Source: G963662655 sp963665015
Lineage (GTDB): Bacteria > Cloacimonadota > Cloacimonadia > Cloacimonadales > JAIOQZ01
Reading direction: 5' to 3'
NCBI GenBank assembly: GCA_963665015.2
Contig: CAXXSY010000004.1
Span: 558,001-622,000, forward strand
Length of the DNA stretch: 64,000 nucleotides
A program made the position numbers and the translations under genes. Below the pieces are notes generated by a model. The model was not told the DNA's origin, searched no databases, and saw nothing but the letters and a program-made list of their open reading frames with translations. Shown piece after piece: positions 43,393 to 53,812 of the stretch. The first letter of the stretch is position 1. Each line of letters starts with the position of its first letter.

Positions 43393-45084
43393 TTTCATCA
43401 GCATCAATTTACGTGTCTGGGTCGCGTTCTTCGATTGCAGTCTGCACAGGTACAGTCCTGACGCAACGCTTTTGTTCGAGTCGCTCGTACCGTTCCAGAC
43501 GATCTTGTGTTCACCTGCGCGATACATGGGGAAGCTTTTCACCTTCTGTCCCTTCAGGTTGTAGATGGTAAGTGTCGCTGTGTCGTTTGGACGGACGCTG
43601 AAGGAGATGGTCGTCTCGGGGTTGAACGGATTGGGGTAGTTGCCGTGCAGGAGCGTGGAGGCTACCGCGGGAACGACGGACGGATCATCGACGCCGACGT
43701 ATCCCTGCCATTGCAGGAAGGGGAAGCCGTCGTTATCGCTGGTGTTGATGCCCCAGTAATCGTCGGTTCCGTTTTCAGACTCATCCATGAAATCCCAACC
43801 GGCGTCGATAAACGTCTGTTGACTGCGCATTTCGTCGTTGGAAATTCCGGTTCCTCCGGCGCTTTCGTCCAGGTCGCAGACATCGGTATTCCAGAAGCAG
43901 GCGCTGATTTCGGAGGTTTCTTCGTTCACTCCAGCGAATCCGCCCGGTACCTCGTCGCCAGTGACATCACAGGCACAATAACAGTGGACGATCGAGGATG
44001 ATTCGGTGTTTGTTCCGACAAAGCCACCAGAGTTACTCCCGCCGGATACAGAGCCGATGCTGTAGCATTCCCGAATGTTCGATGTCATCTCGTTGCAACC
44101 GACAAATCCACCGATCCATTGAGAATTGGTTCCAGCCTCGACGGTTACCTCGCTGATGGAATAGCATTGATCGATGATGTTGTAGAAAAACGAATATCCC
44201 GCGAATCCGCCAACGCAATCCACGAGTTCATCGCCAGTGACATTGATTTGACCGCTGGCAGAGCACTCCGTCAGGGTCGTGTTCTCGCTCCAGCCGACGA
44301 ATCCGCCGACAAAATGGATATTGTCGCCGGTGACGTTGATTGTGGCGTTGGCCTGGCAGGATTCGATGGTGCAGCATATTGCCGACGAGATCAATCCGCC
44401 TGCCGAGAACATGCTGTTATATCCGTGATCGTTGTAGATCGTAATCGTTCCGTCGTACCGGCAGTTCGTGAGGGTCGCGTATTCGCCGTCACCAACGATA
44501 CCGCCTGCGTTGCTACCGCTCGTGATTTCCGCGGTGCTGCTACAATCGGTAATCGTCGTCCCGCCGTGTACCACGCCGACGAGTCCGCCGGCAGTATTCC
44601 ACCAATACGATTCGACCGATCCCGACGCATGACAGTTCTCAATCTCGGTTGCTTCGGCGAACCCGACCAGGCTCCCGACGTAGTTGAGTCCGTACGATGT
44701 AATGTCTTGGAGTGTCAGGTTCACGATCCGGGCATTCTCACTGACCCCGAACATGCCAATGCATTTTGCCTCCAATGTTGTAAACAGGTTTTCGATTGTG
44801 TGTTCCTGTCCGTCGTAGGTTCCCGTAAAGGATGGCCCGTAGGCTCCTCCGATGGGCACGAGTCCGACGCCGTCGTTCCATTCGTGCGTGGCGGAAGCGT
44901 CGATGTCGTCGGTCTGGATGAAATGCGACGACCAGCTTTCATTGTTGGTGCTCATCCACAGCAGGTTATCCAGCGTGGCGATTTGATAGGGATCGTTTTC
45001 GGTTCCGGAGCCTTCCGGTTGAACGCCGTCGGCGAGAAGCAGTGTGAAATTCAATAGTAAAAACAGAGAAATGAGATGTCTCAT
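43390..45084 (-). CDS. Secreted GLUG-repeat protein with type IX-like sorting tail
   Basis: 564 residues. Signal peptide MRHLISLFLLLNFTLLLADG. Residues about 90-390 contain at least seven GLUG-type repeats of about 35-40 residues (GGLVGVVHGGTTITDCSST, GGFVGWSENTTLTECSASG, GGFVGTNTESSSIVHCYCA), which form a beta-helix on adhesins. The tail has NPFNPETTISFSV, KGQKVKSF, WNGTSDSNKSV, ASGLYLCRL, LMLMK. Likely a surface adhesin or matrix protein. It is followed, in gene order, after a beta-helix protein gene of the same type, with a 9-base gap. Confidence 0.88.
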   Translation of the reverse strand: MRHLISLFLLLNFTLLLADGVQPEGSGTENDPYQIATLDNLLWMSTNNESWSSHFIQTDDIDASATHEWNDGVGLVPIGGAYGPSFTGTYDGQEHTIENLFTTLEAKCIGMFGVSENARIVNLTLQDITSYGLNYVGSLVGFAEATEIENCHASGSVESYWWNTAGGLVGVVHGGTTITDCSSTAEITSGSNAGGIVGDGEYATLTNCRYDGTITIYNDHGYNSMFSAGGLISSAICCTIESCQANATINVTGDNIHFVGGFVGWSENTTLTECSASGQINVTGDELVDCVGGFAGYSFFYNIIDQCYSISEVTVEAGTNSQWIGGFVGCNEMTSNIRECYSIGSVSGGSNSGGFVGTNTESSSIVHCYCACDVTGDEVPGGFAGVNEETSEISACFWNTDVCDLDESAGGTGISNDEMRSQQTFIDAGWDFMDESENGTDDYWGINTSDNDGFPFLQWQGYVGVDDPSVVPAVASTLLHGNYPNPFNPETTISFSVRPNDTATLTIYNLKGQKVKSFPMYRAGEHKIVWNGTSDSNKSVASGLYLCRLQSKNATQTRKLMLMK

Positions 45085-45093
45085 GATTACCTC

Positions 45094-47355
45094 CTATTGC
45101 AGCAGCATCAGTTTTCGAGTCTTTGTTTCAGTATTCGATTTCAATCTACACAGGTAAACACCGGATGCGACCGGTTTCAATGCATCATTCGTTCCATCCC
45201 AAACAATTTTATGCTTTCCAGTTTGAAATTTGCCACAACTCTTTACCCGCTGCCCCTTCAGGTTGTAGATCGCGAGCGTTGCCTGATCGTTTGGCCGGAC
45301 GCTGAAGGAGATGGTCGTCTCGGGGTTGAAGGGATTGGGGTAGGCCTTGAATTGATGCGACGGATTCTCGATCAGATCCTCGGTTGATTCGCTTTGATAC
45401 TCGTAACATCCAAGATCGACCTGTCCATCGTACACACGCGGATTACCTGCGAGATCGATAGCTCCCGGTTCGAAATCGAATCCCGGGATATCCGTGGTTC
45501 CGGCATTGATACACTGCGATCCTTGCGCCAGCTCGTACGGCGTCGCTCCCGTACCGAGAAAACCGGGATCGTCCGTGAGCAGATACGCGATTTCAAGGCT
45601 ATATCCTTCTCCGTATAGAAGGACATCATCCTCGCCGTTCTCGATGAGACAATGGGTGAAGGTCACGCTTCCCTCGTTGTATTGTCCGTTGAGTATGATA
45701 TCGTTGGGCTCGTTTCCGTAGAATATGCAATTGTAGAAATTCACGGTAATCCGGTCATCCACCAGGACGGCGGCGTCCTCGGCGGCATTGTCCGCGAATG
45801 TGCAATTGATCACGTCGATGACGGTCGAATCGGGATCGACAAAGTAGTGTGGACCGTACAACTTCAATCCGCTGGCGAAGATTCCGCCGGGCCAAGATCC
45901 GAAAAACTCATTGCCCGTACTCAGGCAGTTGCTCAGCCGGACGTAACTTGGATTGACAAAGTGATTCAGACTGATATAAATACCGATTACACCATCCGGT
46001 GTATGGACCCGATCGAGATATGCGTCGGCGAATGTTCCGCATGAAACACCACCGCTGTAGTATTCGCTCGTTCGGACATTGGAGACCCGTATATGATCCA
46101 CACAACTGATACTGACCAGCGCTGGTTTCTCATGGTATCCCTCGGGCAATACGACGTCTTCGATGGTGATATTCCGCACGGTGGCGTTTTCGAGATCGTA
46201 TAAATCCAGTACCGATCCAAAGGTATATGGTACGCCGTTGATCAGCCGGAAGTTTTCGACCGCGATCGAGCCACTGCGGTAATAAAGCGCCCAGTCACTG
46301 CCGGTTTCCCGATGGTTGAAAAAGGGAAAGAGTCCTTCCCCGTCGAAGGTCGTATCCTCACCACCTGAAAGATCGACATCCTTGCGAAGATGTACCGGGA
46401 AGAGCTCACCGGTAACGGAGTGCGAATAGTAGCCGTCCGCCACATGGACCGTTCGCGGATGAAGGCTGTCGGTACGTATCTTCATCATGGCGAACGATAC
46501 GGAACGCAGCGGATCGTCGGGAGTCAGGCCGGAATTGCCATTATTTCCGGCTGCTGAGACATACAGGTCCGCCTCCACCGGCTCGATGAGGGTTTCGTTG
46601 TATGTGAACCTATCGAGTGAACAGCGATATGTATTTACGAAAAAACTGTCCGGTTCCACGGTCGTGAATTCGTTCAGAAATATTTCTACACTGTCGGTGC
46701 AACTAACAGTTATATCGGAACCACGAGATGCCATATTGCAAAAAATACTGTTCAACTCTTCCGTGTCGAAGACAACACGGGTCTCGATCGGGGGCGTGAA
46801 ATTGGGATTCTGTGAAATACTGATACCGCCGCCTCCAAATGCCATGTTTTCGAATATTTCATTGCCGATAAGGGTGCACTCGGCCTCGTAAACCGAGATG
46901 CCTCCTCCGGACGCGTTGCAGTAGTTGTCATAGATACGGCACCTCTTGATCGTCGATCGGGAATCCAGCACATAGATTCCCGCCCCTAAGTATTCCATCC
47001 AGGATTCATAGTACTGTGCGATACAGCGATGAATCGAAAATCCCCCCAAGAAGGACTGTTCACATCCTTCGATGCGGACACCGCCGGTCTCCCATTGTCC
47101 GTCGATTACGGTCTGTCGTACATACGCGGTGTCTCCCGTCGTGATGGCAAGACTCATGATATTCAGAGATTTCCCGGTGAAATCCACGACGCCCGGATAC
47201 GTTCCGGGAAAGACCACGATACTGTCTCCATCGGAAGATGCCGCAATCGCGTCCTGAATGATTTCATAATCCGCACCGCCCCCGGCATCGACCGTGTGGG
47301 TAACAGCGGCGAGCAGCACTGGAAATAACGCTGTCAGCAACAAGAATATCCGCAT
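45094..47355 (-). CDS. Secreted parallel beta-helix protein with type IX-like sorting tail
   Basis: 753 residues. Signal peptide MRIFLLLTALFPVLLAAVTH, then GGGADYEIIQDAIAAS and GDSIVVFPGTYPG, the DUF1565/right-handed beta-helix start. Many N-C-x-F-x-x-N turns follow, and a choice-of-anchor-Q-like ending (SQCINAGT, AGNPRVYDGQVDLGCYEYQ). The tail has NPFNPETTISFSV, KGQRVKSC, WDGTNDALKPV, ASGVYLCRL, LMLLQ. Probable polysaccharide-binding or adhesive surface protein. Nine bases separate it from the GLUG protein gene, so they are likely co-transcribed. Confidence 0.88.
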   Translation of the reverse strand: MRIFLLLTALFPVLLAAVTHTVDAGGGADYEIIQDAIAASSDGDSIVVFPGTYPGVVDFTGKSLNIMSLAITTGDTAYVRQTVIDGQWETGGVRIEGCEQSFLGGFSIHRCIAQYYESWMEYLGAGIYVLDSRSTIKRCRIYDNYCNASGGGISVYEAECTLIGNEIFENMAFGGGGISISQNPNFTPPIETRVVFDTEELNSIFCNMASRGSDITVSCTDSVEIFLNEFTTVEPDSFFVNTYRCSLDRFTYNETLIEPVEADLYVSAAGNNGNSGLTPDDPLRSVSFAMMKIRTDSLHPRTVHVADGYYSHSVTGELFPVHLRKDVDLSGGEDTTFDGEGLFPFFNHRETGSDWALYYRSGSIAVENFRLINGVPYTFGSVLDLYDLENATVRNITIEDVVLPEGYHEKPALVSISCVDHIRVSNVRTSEYYSGGVSCGTFADAYLDRVHTPDGVIGIYISLNHFVNPSYVRLSNCLSTGNEFFGSWPGGIFASGLKLYGPHYFVDPDSTVIDVINCTFADNAAEDAAVLVDDRITVNFYNCIFYGNEPNDIILNGQYNEGSVTFTHCLIENGEDDVLLYGEGYSLEIAYLLTDDPGFLGTGATPYELAQGSQCINAGTTDIPGFDFEPGAIDLAGNPRVYDGQVDLGCYEYQSESTEDLIENPSHQFKAYPNPFNPETTISFSVRPNDQATLAIYNLKGQRVKSCGKFQTGKHKIVWDGTNDALKPVASGVYLCRLKSNTETKTRKLMLLQ

Positions 47356-47438
47356 CGTACCTCTCCGTTCTTGAATGAATGGGGGGAGCCGATCAGCTCC
47401 CCCATTCCATGGTTAAATTAATGCAATTTCCTTTCCAA

Positions 47439-49622
47439 TTACTTCAGGAGAAGCAATTTGCGCGTAACGCTCTGTCCGGCTGTTGTTACCCGCAAGAAAT
47501 AAACTCCTGAAGAAATGGATCGATTGTTTGCGTCTTTTCCATCCCACACAAGTTTGTGTTCACCTTGTGCATATTGCCCTCTGGCGATCGTATTCACTTT
47601 CTGACCTCGAATATTGAAAACCGATACTTCCAGTTCACCGTCCGCGGGAAGACTGAGGCTGATCGTCGTTTCCGGGTTGAATGGATTTGGAGAAACCTGA
47701 AGTTCGAACGAATCGACTGTCGGAGATATCGGTTGTGGTTTGCCACCAAGTGTCACGGTTTTGTAACCGATGTCACCTGCCACCAATTTCCCCGCGCTGA
47801 AGCCGCCCTTGTTCTCATCCCATACCGCAACCGCATCCCCCGAAAGGATTGGGGCACGATCACCGGTGTAGTACTGGAACTCGATCTCGGTATTCTCATA
47901 ATCGTCCGTATAGACGAGAATCTGAACTGGGAAAGATTCCACGACGGAAGCGCCGATACATGTATCTTCCGCGAAGACGCCGATCTCCTTGATATCATCA
48001 CCGTTTTCTACGCTCGCAACATCGATGACCTCATATTCTGGAGCATTTTCGTATGTGAAAAATGTTGGCTGCGGTATCGTGCCGAACTGATACGGCATTC
48101 TCGAATTGGTCCAGGAGAAGGTTATCGGGCTGGTTATCCCCTCCTTGAGGATGATATTGTACATCTTGCCGAATTCCACCGGTAATCCGGCAATATCGAT
48201 GGTTGGGGTCGATCCCAGGCCTCTTCCTGACGGCGCCTTGTAACAGAAAGTCTCGGCCTCGACCATCGCAACGCTACTGAAATCGTTACCCATTGCGTCT
48301 CGCAGGGATTGAGAATTCAACAGCCAGTATCCGATCCAGTTATCCTGTCCGGGGTAAAGCGTGACCGTGGCATCCCCGGATACAATGGTTCCTTTTACCT
48401 CTCCCGTGAAATCCGAATCGTCGGAACAGAGGATTTTATATCCCAGAGTTTGATCGAAGTTGCCTAAATTATGGATTTCCCATACCCCACTCCGAATCGC
48501 CATGTATTCAAGGGGATCAACCGAGTTCACGCGAATCGCGCTTCCGAAGCCATCACCCGAAGTATTCGGGCCACTTTGAGTCATCGTGTTGATCGAGCTT
48601 TCACCGGGATTCATGACGGGAAAGCTTTCCCAGCACCAGTAGTTCGTTGAGGATGACACGGGTTCCAGATATTTTACATACCCGACTCGCCCGCCGGTAG
48701 TTCCGCTGAAGCCTTTGAAGTGAATCGGATAGGCGTGATTCGAGAAGTAAACGAGTTCCTTGATATCGATCATTGTACCGCCTGGCATTACCGTTTTCAC
48801 GACATATGTCGGTTGCGAACCTAATGTGCGGCCAAAATACAGGTTATGATCTTGATCCGTGGATCCGGTCTCTCGATAAGCATATCCATCGAATCCATCG
48901 GTCATCACGAAATTCTTGTTCCAATTACCTCCAAACGAGCTGGAATTCATTGCCTGGTGCAAGCCTCGCAAAATATCGAAATCGTTCAGCTTCATATAGG
49001 CAATCAAGTATCCGAAATAGACGCCGGAATCGATATCCTGATAAATGAGGTCTTCCAGTTGTGAATCGTTCCATCCATTCCGGCTGATCAAATCTTCAAC
49101 TGTACCAATCATCAATCCCGTAACGGTTTCTCCCGGAGAACCATGCTGGGCAAACGCGATCGTGCTCTTGCTCGTTTCATACAGGAACGGGTGCGGATCG
49201 GGAATTACACTTCCGCCACTGCCCGAGTCTGCAGCACGGAGATGACCTATAATGATTTTGTTTTTGTGAGCTACGATTGCGGCTGCGGCTTCGATGTAAT
49301 GCGAATTAGGATTATTTGCCTGTTCGTAACCACCCCACCTGCGATAGCCTAACGGATCAGGAAACTGAGGAATCCAGACATAGCCATTGGCCGAATACGA
49401 ATCCCCCGTAGGGATATTGAGTAATCCCCACCCATCATCTTCATCCGAACCGGCAGCATCCTCTCGAAATTCTTCCAGTATGTTTGTTTCTGTGTCGTCA
49501 GGTATGAAGCCATCCGATCCATTGCTGACCATCATCATTAGTTGACATTCATCAGCTTGCAGGACGAAGGGAATGATCATGAAAACGACAGCGACTACAG
49601 TAGTAATGAAAGTGCGATGCAT
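47439..49622 (-). CDS. Secreted class II glutamine-amidotransferase-like protein with type IX-like sorting tail
   Basis: 727 residues from ATG 49622 (TAGGAGGAAT upstream). Signal peptide HRTFITTVVAVVFMIIPFVLQA, then Cys26. The next 200 residues follow the YafJ/EgtC-like class II amidotransferase pattern: N-terminal Cys, DDGWGLLNI, IIGHLRAADSGSG, DPHPFLYE and IAFAQHGSPGE. In the family the N-terminal Cys is the nucleophile and hydrolyses amides. Here it would be exposed after processing outside the cytoplasm. A beta-rich region follows, then NPFNPETTISLSL, RGQKVNTI, WDGKDANNRS, SSGVYFLRV, LLLLK. An extracellular amidase is possible; activity is unproven. Confidence 0.8.
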   Translation of the reverse strand: MHRTFITTVVAVVFMIIPFVLQADECQLMMMVSNGSDGFIPDDTETNILEEFREDAAGSDEDDGWGLLNIPTGDSYSANGYVWIPQFPDPLGYRRWGGYEQANNPNSHYIEAAAAIVAHKNKIIIGHLRAADSGSGGSVIPDPHPFLYETSKSTIAFAQHGSPGETVTGLMIGTVEDLISRNGWNDSQLEDLIYQDIDSGVYFGYLIAYMKLNDFDILRGLHQAMNSSSFGGNWNKNFVMTDGFDGYAYRETGSTDQDHNLYFGRTLGSQPTYVVKTVMPGGTMIDIKELVYFSNHAYPIHFKGFSGTTGGRVGYVKYLEPVSSSTNYWCWESFPVMNPGESSINTMTQSGPNTSGDGFGSAIRVNSVDPLEYMAIRSGVWEIHNLGNFDQTLGYKILCSDDSDFTGEVKGTIVSGDATVTLYPGQDNWIGYWLLNSQSLRDAMGNDFSSVAMVEAETFCYKAPSGRGLGSTPTIDIAGLPVEFGKMYNIILKEGITSPITFSWTNSRMPYQFGTIPQPTFFTYENAPEYEVIDVASVENGDDIKEIGVFAEDTCIGASVVESFPVQILVYTDDYENTEIEFQYYTGDRAPILSGDAVAVWDENKGGFSAGKLVAGDIGYKTVTLGGKPQPISPTVDSFELQVSPNPFNPETTISLSLPADGELEVSVFNIRGQKVNTIARGQYAQGEHKLVWDGKDANNRSISSGVYFLRVTTAGQSVTRKLLLLK

Positions 49623-49842
49623 AATTCCTCCTAATGCAATATTGATTGCCAATCAATAGTTGGCGTTACAAAATTGTCAAGTAGGTATTTTTAAGATTTA
49701 AGAAATACGGGATAAAACTTAATCTGCTCGATCTTGTTTATTGCGTAATGGCTACTTATTTCTTATTTCATTTGTTCAAGAAAATATATGGGGGAATAGT
49801 TGGTTGCATGCCGATATGCTGTGCATCAATAAAGCTGGCAAT

Positions 49843-50571
49843 CTATATAATGATCATACTGATCTGATAATAGTTGTTGATCGCTGTCAAGATTTTCACC
49901 TTGAGGTAGTATGATTCGATAAAATCCGTAAAGGCGCGGAACTCGTGCAGTGGAATGTTGAATTCGTCGAAGAGGATGATATCGCCTTTTTGCAGAATCG
50001 GCGCCAGCGAGGTCAGGACAAACAGCGTGGAGGAGTAGAGGTCGGCGTCCATGTGGATCACCAGCCGGTTGCGTCGCTCGAGTTTTTTCAGAAAGCCGGG
50101 CAGCGTATCCTGGAAAAGTCCCACCTCGAAGCTGCATCGGCGGTCGTCCGTCTCGGGGACACTGCCATCGACCGACATCTCTCCCTTTTTGAAGAGGTTC
50201 CAGTCCTCGGGCAGACCGGAGAATGTGTCGAATCCGACAAAGCGCGATGCCGCATCCCGGTTCGCCTCCGCCCACCACTGAAACGACTTGCCGCCATAGA
50301 CACCAAACTCGAGGTAGTCGATGGGACGGTCGAGCTTCTCCATTTCGAAGAGGTATTTGTAGGCCCTATAGCGCTTGTTGTAATCGCGAACCGGCGTATA
50401 GAAGTCGTTGAGCGGCACGTCCTGATGCGCCTCGATCCAGCGTGAAGCCTTGATCAGGTATGATACGGTCAGAAGCGGTTTTTCCAGAAAGCCCAAGAAT
50501 CGATGGATTCGCGACCTGTAGAGAAAATCCTTCGTTTTACGGATTAGTGACAGTTTGAGTTTGTTCGGCAT
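49843..50571 (-). CDS. TylF-type SAM-dependent O-methyltransferase
   Basis: 242 residues. The SAM-binding and family blocks are YLEFGVYGGKSFQWWAEAN, FVGFDTFSGLPEDWN, FQDTLPGFLKK, VIHMDADLYSSTLFVLTSL and DIILFDEFNIPLHEFRAF, matching macrocin/mycinamicin-type O-methyltransferases, whose metal ligands are Asp residues in these motifs. In non-antibiotic settings such enzymes methylate surface sugars. The C-terminus (ISMIII) is short. It stands alone after an AT-rich gap of about 220 bases. Confidence 0.88.
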   Translation of the reverse strand: MPNKLKLSLIRKTKDFLYRSRIHRFLGFLEKPLLTVSYLIKASRWIEAHQDVPLNDFYTPVRDYNKRYRAYKYLFEMEKLDRPIDYLEFGVYGGKSFQWWAEANRDAASRFVGFDTFSGLPEDWNLFKKGEMSVDGSVPETDDRRCSFEVGLFQDTLPGFLKKLERRNRLVIHMDADLYSSTLFVLTSLAPILQKGDIILFDEFNIPLHEFRAFTDFIESYYLKVKILTAINNYYQISMIII

Positions 50572-50634
50572 ACCGGTTCCTTTGCTTGAAATTCCTGCAT
50601 GTATTCAATGCATGCGGCGATATTCAAGTCAAGT

Positions 50635-53457
50635 TCAATCTGCCGAACCTTCTTCCGTCAGCACCTCGTGGAGCAGTTTGCTGATGCTTCGCAATGTATA
50701 GGGCTTCTTGATGTATCCGACCGCGCCGTCGTTCAGCAGTCTGTCGATCGCTTCGTTTTGAGCGAACCCGGAGGAGACGATGATCTTCGCTTCCGGATTG
50801 ATTTTCCTGAGCTCGTGGAAGCACACTTCGCCGGCCATGTTGGGCATGATCATGTCGAGTATGACGACTTCCACCTTGTCTTTGACTTCTTTGTACAGCT
50901 TCACGCCTTCCAGTCCGTCCGTCGCCAGATATACCGAGTAGCCGAGCGTCGTCAGCACGCTATGAGCCATCCTGCGCACGAGCACTTCGTCATCGATGAC
51001 CAGGATACCGCCTTCACCGTAATAAACTTGATCCAAGGATTTCGATGACGATTTCTTCTGTTCGGACTCCGTAACGGGCAAATAACAATGGAACGTCGTG
51101 CCATGCCCGACCTCGCTGTAAACGGATATCTCCCCCTGATGCGCATGGATGGTGCCGAAAACCGCCGCAAGCCCCAGTCCGCTTCCCTTGCCGACTTCCT
51201 TGGTCGTGAAGTACGGTTCGAAAATGCTGTCGAGAAGCTTCGCCGGAATTCCGGTACCCGTGTCGGTACACTTCACCAACAGGTACTCCCCGCTCTCGAT
51301 ACTGAATTGACTCGCGTTGCAGAACACGGGATCGAGGAAGACGTTTTCGGTCTCGAATGTCAGGGTTCCGCCATTCGGCATGGCGTCTCTGGCGTTAATA
51401 CCCAGGTTCAGGATTACGTTCTCGATCTCGGCCACGTCGCCCTTGATATATGACAGGGTCGCACGCTTGTCGATCTTGAGCTCAATGGAGCGGTCGAGGC
51501 TGCGTTGCAGAAGCACCAGTGCGTCGTCAAGACATTCGTGGAAGTCGAATTCCTCGTATATCGCGGGATTCTCGCGTGCGAAAGCGAGCAGTTTGCCGAC
51601 CAGTTCGGAAGCTCTCACCGCGGATTTGCTGATGCCGTCCGCCATCTTATGCAGGTCCGGTCTGTTCTTGACTTCCATGCCCAGCAATTCGGCAAAGCCC
51701 AGAATTCCGGCCAGCATATTGTTGAAATCATGGGCGATACCCCCCGCGAGCTGTCCGATCGAGTCCATCTTCTGACGCTGGTGGAGCTGCTTCTCCGCCT
51801 CGAGCTGATCGGTGATATCGCGAAAGACAATAACAGCGCCGATCAGGTTTCCATCCGGATTGATAATCGGGGCTGCACTGTCGGCAATGATGCATTCTCT
51901 GCCATCCTTCGCCGATAGAATTACGGGTTCGGTGAACGACGTTATCTCACGTTTGGCCAATACCACATCGGAAGGCGATTTTAGCGATTCGCGGGTATGC
52001 TGGTCCATCAGGATCAGAATATTGCCGATGGGCTTTCCTTTCGCGTTCTCGAATTGCCAGCCGGTGATTTTTTCCGCTTCCGGGTTCATGCGCGTAACGT
52101 TGCTGTGTTCGTCGGTCGCGATGACGGCATCACCGATCGAATTGAGCGTTATTCGAAGGTCCTCGCGGCTCTCCAGCAACGAGGTTTCCGTAGCTTGCAG
52201 CGACGTCAGCATTTCGTTCAGCACATGGCCCAGTTCGACCGTCTCGGTGGGGCCGGATTCGATGATCGATTGCCCTATCATGCCTTCCCGGCGAATACGA
52301 TTCGCATCCGAAGCAAGCTGCTTGAGAGGACGAGTGATATGCTTCGAGAGGAGAAACGCACCCCAGATTGCAATCAGGAGGACGAGGCTCGATATCAACA
52401 GGATTCGGCTTCGCAGTTCAACCGCCGGGCGCTGCACGTCGTCGATGTAGTAGGACGCCGCGATATACCAGTCGAGTGGCTCGAAATGCGTCAGGTATGC
52501 AATCTTAGGATAGATGAATCGGTTCTGGTCGTACCCGGGGCGATTCCAGTGATACTCGAGCTTGTTCTCTCCGTTCTTCGAGGCCTGGATCAGGTCTCCC
52601 AGGATAAGGGTCCCGGTGTCGGGATTCTCGATATTTATCTCATTTTGGGAGTTTAGTAGCGGGTGGGTGATGAACTCCTGATTGCCGTTGAAGATGAACA
52701 CGTAACCGCTGCTGTTGATACGCAACCTCATCAAGGCTTCCTGAAGCTCGTTCTTGACTACTTCGAGGCGGTTGTCCGCGCTTGCCTGTATATCGTCGAT
52801 GTAGAGCCCGGTTCCAACGACCCATTGCCAGGGCTGGAACATCCGGACATACGAAAGCTTCGGTTGCTCGTCGCCGATCGAGCCGTCGGGCAGCGGCTTG
52901 GGCCACATGTATTCGACAAAGCCCTCGCCTTCGTTCTCGCAAACGTTGCGGAAGGCGGAGAAAAGGTTGAGGTCGGTTCCGAAAGCGCAATTGTAGGTCG
53001 GGTCATCGAGGATTTTACCATTGAGAGAAGGTATCTCGGGGTGCATAACCATGCGGGGGATCGGTCGAAGTGTGTCATTCACCCAGATATAACCGATGCC
53101 GGAATCGTAGCGGATGTTTTCGAGGTATTCGAGCGCTTGCTTCTGCGCTGTCTTTTCGGATATGATTCCGTTGCGGCTCTTGTTATAGAGGATTTCGAGT
53201 GACGAGAAAGCGGTGTCGAGGACATCCCTCAGCTCGTCTTTTCTGGTGCGCAACATCTCCTTCTCATGATAAAGGATGCTTTGGTGCTCGGTCTCGACAA
53301 GAAGGTGGGTGAATACGAGCAGGTTTTGAGCTTCCGATTCCTGCTGCCGGTGAAGAGTGTCTTTTGTGCTGTTCCAAACGAAAAAAACGACGAGGGCAAT
53401 CGTTATCAGCATCAGACTGGTGATACCAATCAGTAACTTCGAACGCATTGTATGCAT
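50635..53457 (-). CDS. Hybrid sensor histidine kinase (Cache-HAMP-PAS-HisKA-HATPase-REC)
   Basis: 940 residues from ATG 53457 (GGAGG 5 bases upstream). TM1 at about 10-28; two Cache-type sensor modules outside (GIGYIWVNDTLRPIPRMVMH, NSSGYVFIFNGNQEFITHP). TM2 at about 355-375, HAMP (ITRPLKQLASDANRI), and PAS (ILNSIGDAVIATDEHSNVTR-like). DHp with GGIAHDFNNMLAGILGFAEL, catalytic domain with NLGINARDAMPNGGTL and GSGLGLAAVFGTIHAHQGEI. The C-terminal receiver has VIDDEVLVRR and the phosphoacceptor in VILDMIMP. Senses a small extracellular ligand and phosphorylates its own receiver; no output regulator is next to it. Confidence 0.95.
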   Translation of the reverse strand: MHTMRSKLLIGITSLMLITIALVVFFVWNSTKDTLHRQQESEAQNLLVFTHLLVETEHQSILYHEKEMLRTRKDELRDVLDTAFSSLEILYNKSRNGIISEKTAQKQALEYLENIRYDSGIGYIWVNDTLRPIPRMVMHPEIPSLNGKILDDPTYNCAFGTDLNLFSAFRNVCENEGEGFVEYMWPKPLPDGSIGDEQPKLSYVRMFQPWQWVVGTGLYIDDIQASADNRLEVVKNELQEALMRLRINSSGYVFIFNGNQEFITHPLLNSQNEINIENPDTGTLILGDLIQASKNGENKLEYHWNRPGYDQNRFIYPKIAYLTHFEPLDWYIAASYYIDDVQRPAVELRSRILLISSLVLLIAIWGAFLLSKHITRPLKQLASDANRIRREGMIGQSIIESGPTETVELGHVLNEMLTSLQATETSLLESREDLRITLNSIGDAVIATDEHSNVTRMNPEAEKITGWQFENAKGKPIGNILILMDQHTRESLKSPSDVVLAKREITSFTEPVILSAKDGRECIIADSAAPIINPDGNLIGAVIVFRDITDQLEAEKQLHQRQKMDSIGQLAGGIAHDFNNMLAGILGFAELLGMEVKNRPDLHKMADGISKSAVRASELVGKLLAFARENPAIYEEFDFHECLDDALVLLQRSLDRSIELKIDKRATLSYIKGDVAEIENVILNLGINARDAMPNGGTLTFETENVFLDPVFCNASQFSIESGEYLLVKCTDTGTGIPAKLLDSIFEPYFTTKEVGKGSGLGLAAVFGTIHAHQGEISVYSEVGHGTTFHCYLPVTESEQKKSSSKSLDQVYYGEGGILVIDDEVLVRRMAHSVLTTLGYSVYLATDGLEGVKLYKEVKDKVEVVILDMIMPNMAGEVCFHELRKINPEAKIIVSSGFAQNEAIDRLLNDGAVGYIKKPYTLRSISKLLHEVLTEEGSAD

Positions 53458-53812
53458 GCGGTCCTCCAACAAATACTGCTGTGTTCCTCTTTAAACGTAA
53501 ATCGTGGGTTTCTCAGTATCTACTTCCGGATTTGCAGCTGCAATGCGAATCGTCAAAATCAACGGCAAGAGCCTAAACGGATTAAATTCGTTTTATAATG
53601 AATTCAATACACACCTATATTGATAACGTTAATTTACCATGAAATTGCAAGTTCGCAAACTTTTTCTTGGAGCGCCCCCCCCCAGACAAAGCGATTTCGG
53701 ATTTGATGAGCCGGCGTGAATGGGGACCAAGAGATGGGCAACCACAGTCTGTTCGTATCTGCCCGTCTCCTCCGTGGAACGCAGGCACCCCTGCCTGCTG
53801 CCGATATCATAA
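53458..53812. other. Gene-free stretch with a C-run and repeat remnants
   Basis: Contains a run of about ten C near 53684, an imperfect hairpin GAGATGGGCA/TGCCCGTCTC (53731-53770) related to the dispersed palindromes, and ACGCAGGCACCCCTGCCTGC. AT-rich sequence just upstream of the kinase gene probably carries its promoter. No coding region is supported. Confidence 0.45.
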
